From Anditalea andensis (GTDB lineage: Bacteria > Bacteroidota > Bacteroidia > Cytophagales > Cyclobacteriaceae): a DNA stretch of 64,000 nucleotides. Made by a program: the position numbers and the translations under genes. The notes under the pieces are model-generated. The model saw nothing but the letters and a program-made list of their open reading frames with translations. It was not told where the DNA came from and searched no databases. Position 1 is the stretch's first letter. Each line of letters opens with the position of its first letter. The stretch is from positions 62,001 through 126,000 of the forward strand of contig NZ_JMIH01000024.1 of NCBI RefSeq assembly GCF_000714815.1. Reading direction: 5' to 3'. Shown in pieces: positions 62,311 through 64,000 of this stretch.

Positions 62311-64000
62311 TTATCTATTGAATTGATACCTCATCTGAAAAGTGGTCTCGGTCAACCGGTGCCCGTTTATTTCTTGGAGTCCTGAACTGATAATTTCCCT
62401 ATCTGTGTAGGTGGTACGACCCATTCTCCCCCAAAATGTTAATTTCGGGGAAAGCCGATATTGTCCCAAAAGATAATACCTAACCCCCTGGCCATTATAC
62501 TGTGGGATGGAAAAGGCCCAAAGTACATTGCGTTCAAAAACATATTGTCTGTTTTCATAATCTTCTGTATCAAATAAGGCAATCCTTCCACTCCATTTCC
62601 ATTTATCCATATTGAGGTTTAGATCTTGGATGATTGCAAAGCCACTGGTTTGGTTTTTTTCGAATTCGAAGGTGCTGAATTGTACCCTTGACTTAATGCT
62701 CCACTGCTTATCTATGGCAAAATCTAAATTGGCGAGATAATTTCGTCGTTTAGCTGGTCTCAAGTTATATCCATGTCCATTTGTGTTTTCTAGAGATGTA
62801 TTGCGATCTTTGGTCTCTTCTCTCACCTGTAAGTAAAGCATCAACTGCCTACTTGGATTATAAGCCAGTCGCTGGAGCCATTCATAACCTTCAGAGGGAG
62901 CATATGCTCTAAAACGCAACCAGGGAAATCTAAACTGGTCATAATATCCACTCCAGTTGACCTTTCTTAAAGGTTTAATATTCAGTCCTAGGTATAGCCC
63001 TGTTTCATTTATCGGCCTGGTACCTTCCGAAAAAGCATTGCCATATAACGAATGAAAATCCCTGTCATACTTTCTCCACAGTACAGAAAGATCCACATTG
63101 GGATTTAAACTGCTCATGAGGCCTAATACCGTCCCTGTTCCTCCGCTTTTGGAAATAGCTGATTCTCCAAAGAAAAAATAATTTTGCAGATTGTAGCTAA
63201 AGTAAGCACTTTTAATATGATTGTACTGTCCCCTAAATTCAAACTGGTTATATATTCTGGGCGACCTGATAAACGGTTGGCTGAAGCTGGTTAATAGAGC
63301 GTTCATACCAACCTGCAATTTCCTCCCTATGGATTGGTAATGTAGGTTAATGCCTAGGTTCTGTTCTCTGGCTTGGGCTTTATTGGCTATTTCGGTAGGG
63401 GTCCTATGTAGGCCGCTGAGCATAAGGGAAGAGATAAAAGCATCTTGCCTCTCTAGGGTATCCAGTATGGTTTCTATTCTTCCATCCCGCGGAGTCGAGG
63501 AGGCGAGGGCTGTAACATTTATACTTTCGAGGCTATAAGTGGCTGCTGCCCCTCTGAAAAAGCCGTATTCTAATACTGATGTATAAGGTCTAAGCCCTAT
63601 GGTACTTCTTCTTACAGTGGTAATTGTCTCAGCACCTTTACCCACCGAAAATCCAGCTCCAAATACCAAGCCCTGACCTGACTGCATCTGAAAATCCCCA
63701 ATGCTTATGGCTTTCCATTTACCTTTGTTATAGACTGTAAAGTGCGCAGAGACGAAATTAAACTTGTAACGGTGTGTTGAGGGGTCCCATATAAATTGTT
63801 CACCTGGATCTTTGTCCAGCGTAAATCCCAAGCTGAAATCTTTTACGTGTTGTATCCGGAACCGAACATATAGGTCGTTAGGATCCCCCATATACCTGCT
63901 GGTCAGTCTGCCGCTACTCAATGTATCCGGTGCCGTATATCCTTTTCTGGTTTCCCATACCCTCCGGTGTCTGATGATTAGATAAGCATCCCTTTCATGG
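62311..64000 (-). CDS. Large outer-membrane barrel protein, 5' end beyond the window
   Basis: The frame stays open from the stop at 62311 to the window end, and the start codon lies beyond base 64000. At least 563 residues are present. An internal TTG at 63921 should not be taken as the start. The protein is barrel-like throughout: WKAISIGDFQMQSGQGLVFG, YFSYNLQNYFFFGESAIS, and a C-terminal ETTFQMRYQFNR ending in an aromatic-basic strand. It resembles the barrel part of Bacteroidota proteins with N-terminal helix-hairpin-helix motifs, but those motifs would lie outside the window. Its function is unknown. Confidence 0.75.
   Translation of the reverse strand, partial: HERDAYLIIRHRRVWETRKGYTAPDTLSSGRLTSRYMGDPNDLYVRFRIQHVKDFSLGFTLDKDPGEQFIWDPSTHRYKFNFVSAHFTVYNKGKWKAISIGDFQMQSGQGLVFGAGFSVGKGAETITTVRRSTIGLRPYTSVLEYGFFRGAAATYSLESINVTALASSTPRDGRIETILDTLERQDAFISSLMLSGLHRTPTEIANKAQAREQNLGINLHYQSIGRKLQVGMNALLTSFSQPFIRSPRIYNQFEFRGQYNHIKSAYFSYNLQNYFFFGESAISKSGGTGTVLGLMSSLNPNVDLSVLWRKYDRDFHSLYGNAFSEGTRPINETGLYLGLNIKPLRKVNWSGYYDQFRFPWLRFRAYAPSEGYEWLQRLAYNPSRQLMLYLQVREETKDRNTSLENTNGHGYNLRPAKRRNYLANLDFAIDKQWSIKSRVQFSTFEFEKNQTSGFAIIQDLNLNMDKWKWSGRIALFDTEDYENRQYVFERNVLWAFSIPQYNGQGVRYYLLGQYRLSPKLTFWGRMGRTTYTDREIISSGLQEINGHRLTETTFQMRYQFNR

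Noticed and set aside
1-64000. Mobile element, prophage or CRISPR array
   Set aside because: No transposase, integrase, phage gene or regularly spaced repeat was found on either strand.

Overview
The window comes from a member of the Bacteroidota, most likely order Cytophagales. The evidence is an AT-rich genome, a subtilase with a type IX secretion sorting domain, many SusD-free outer-membrane barrels and lipoproteins, almost no Shine-Dalgarno sequences, and Bacteroidota-type -7 boxes (TAnnTTTG). No phage, insertion sequence, CRISPR array or rRNA was seen.

Layout. 1-2400: an ABC ATPase and a TolC-like outer-membrane factor without an inner-membrane permease. 2400-18500: a nitrate-assimilation island. 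It holds a frameshifted alginate-export-type porin, a NarK transporter, a nitrate reductase fused to an NADH-type FAD module and a BFD [2Fe-2S] module, a nitrite-reductase-like protein that has lost its sirohaem ligands and carries a C-terminal rubredoxin, a DUF1456 protein, a DUF4202 protein, CobA (sirohaem synthesis), NirB, NirD, and a NarX/NarL-like two-component system. A palindrome around TACGTA recurs four times, each time in an intergenic region upstream of an island gene, which suggests one regulon. 18700-23450: an SDR oxidoreductase and three small secreted or outer-membrane proteins, separated by a gene-poor, AT-rich stretch that contains an unusual 126-nt class II tRNA-like gene. 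23800-31900: penicillin-acylase-like hydrolase, Ig-like lipoprotein, sugar O-acetyltransferase, NIPSNAP protein, and a Tat-exported Gfo/Idh/MocA oxidoreductase with two DUF1080 lipoproteins. 31900-35200: acyltransferase, small membrane protein, MscS channel. 35400-41500: part of an exopolysaccharide locus (glycosyltransferase, NeuD-type acyltransferase, Wzc-type tyrosine kinase, nucleotide-sugar dehydrogenase). 41600-49600: exo/endonuclease-phosphatase, ThyA, class IV aminotransferase, SdaAB, a TolC/HlyD pair, and a D-threonine-aldolase-like enzyme. 50000-64000: AsmA-like protein, T9SS subtilase, DUF5117/DUF4953 zinc metalloprotease, beta-lactamase-fold hydrolase, oligopeptidase B, MscL, and the 3' part of a large outer-membrane barrel protein cut by the window end.

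How the genes fit together. In the nitrate island, nitrate would cross the outer membrane through the porin and the inner membrane through NarK. The fused reductase would reduce it to nitrite with NADH electrons passed within one chain. NirBD would take nitrite to ammonium, with CobA supplying the sirohaem precursor. The sensor keeps the conserved arginine of the NarX/NarQ ligand helix, and its partner LuxR-type regulator is the natural candidate to bind the TACGTA palindromes.

Most novel signals: the tRNA-like RNA with an oversized variable arm (22416-22541), the sirohaem-less reductase-rubredoxin protein (8910-10367), and the TACGTA regulon.
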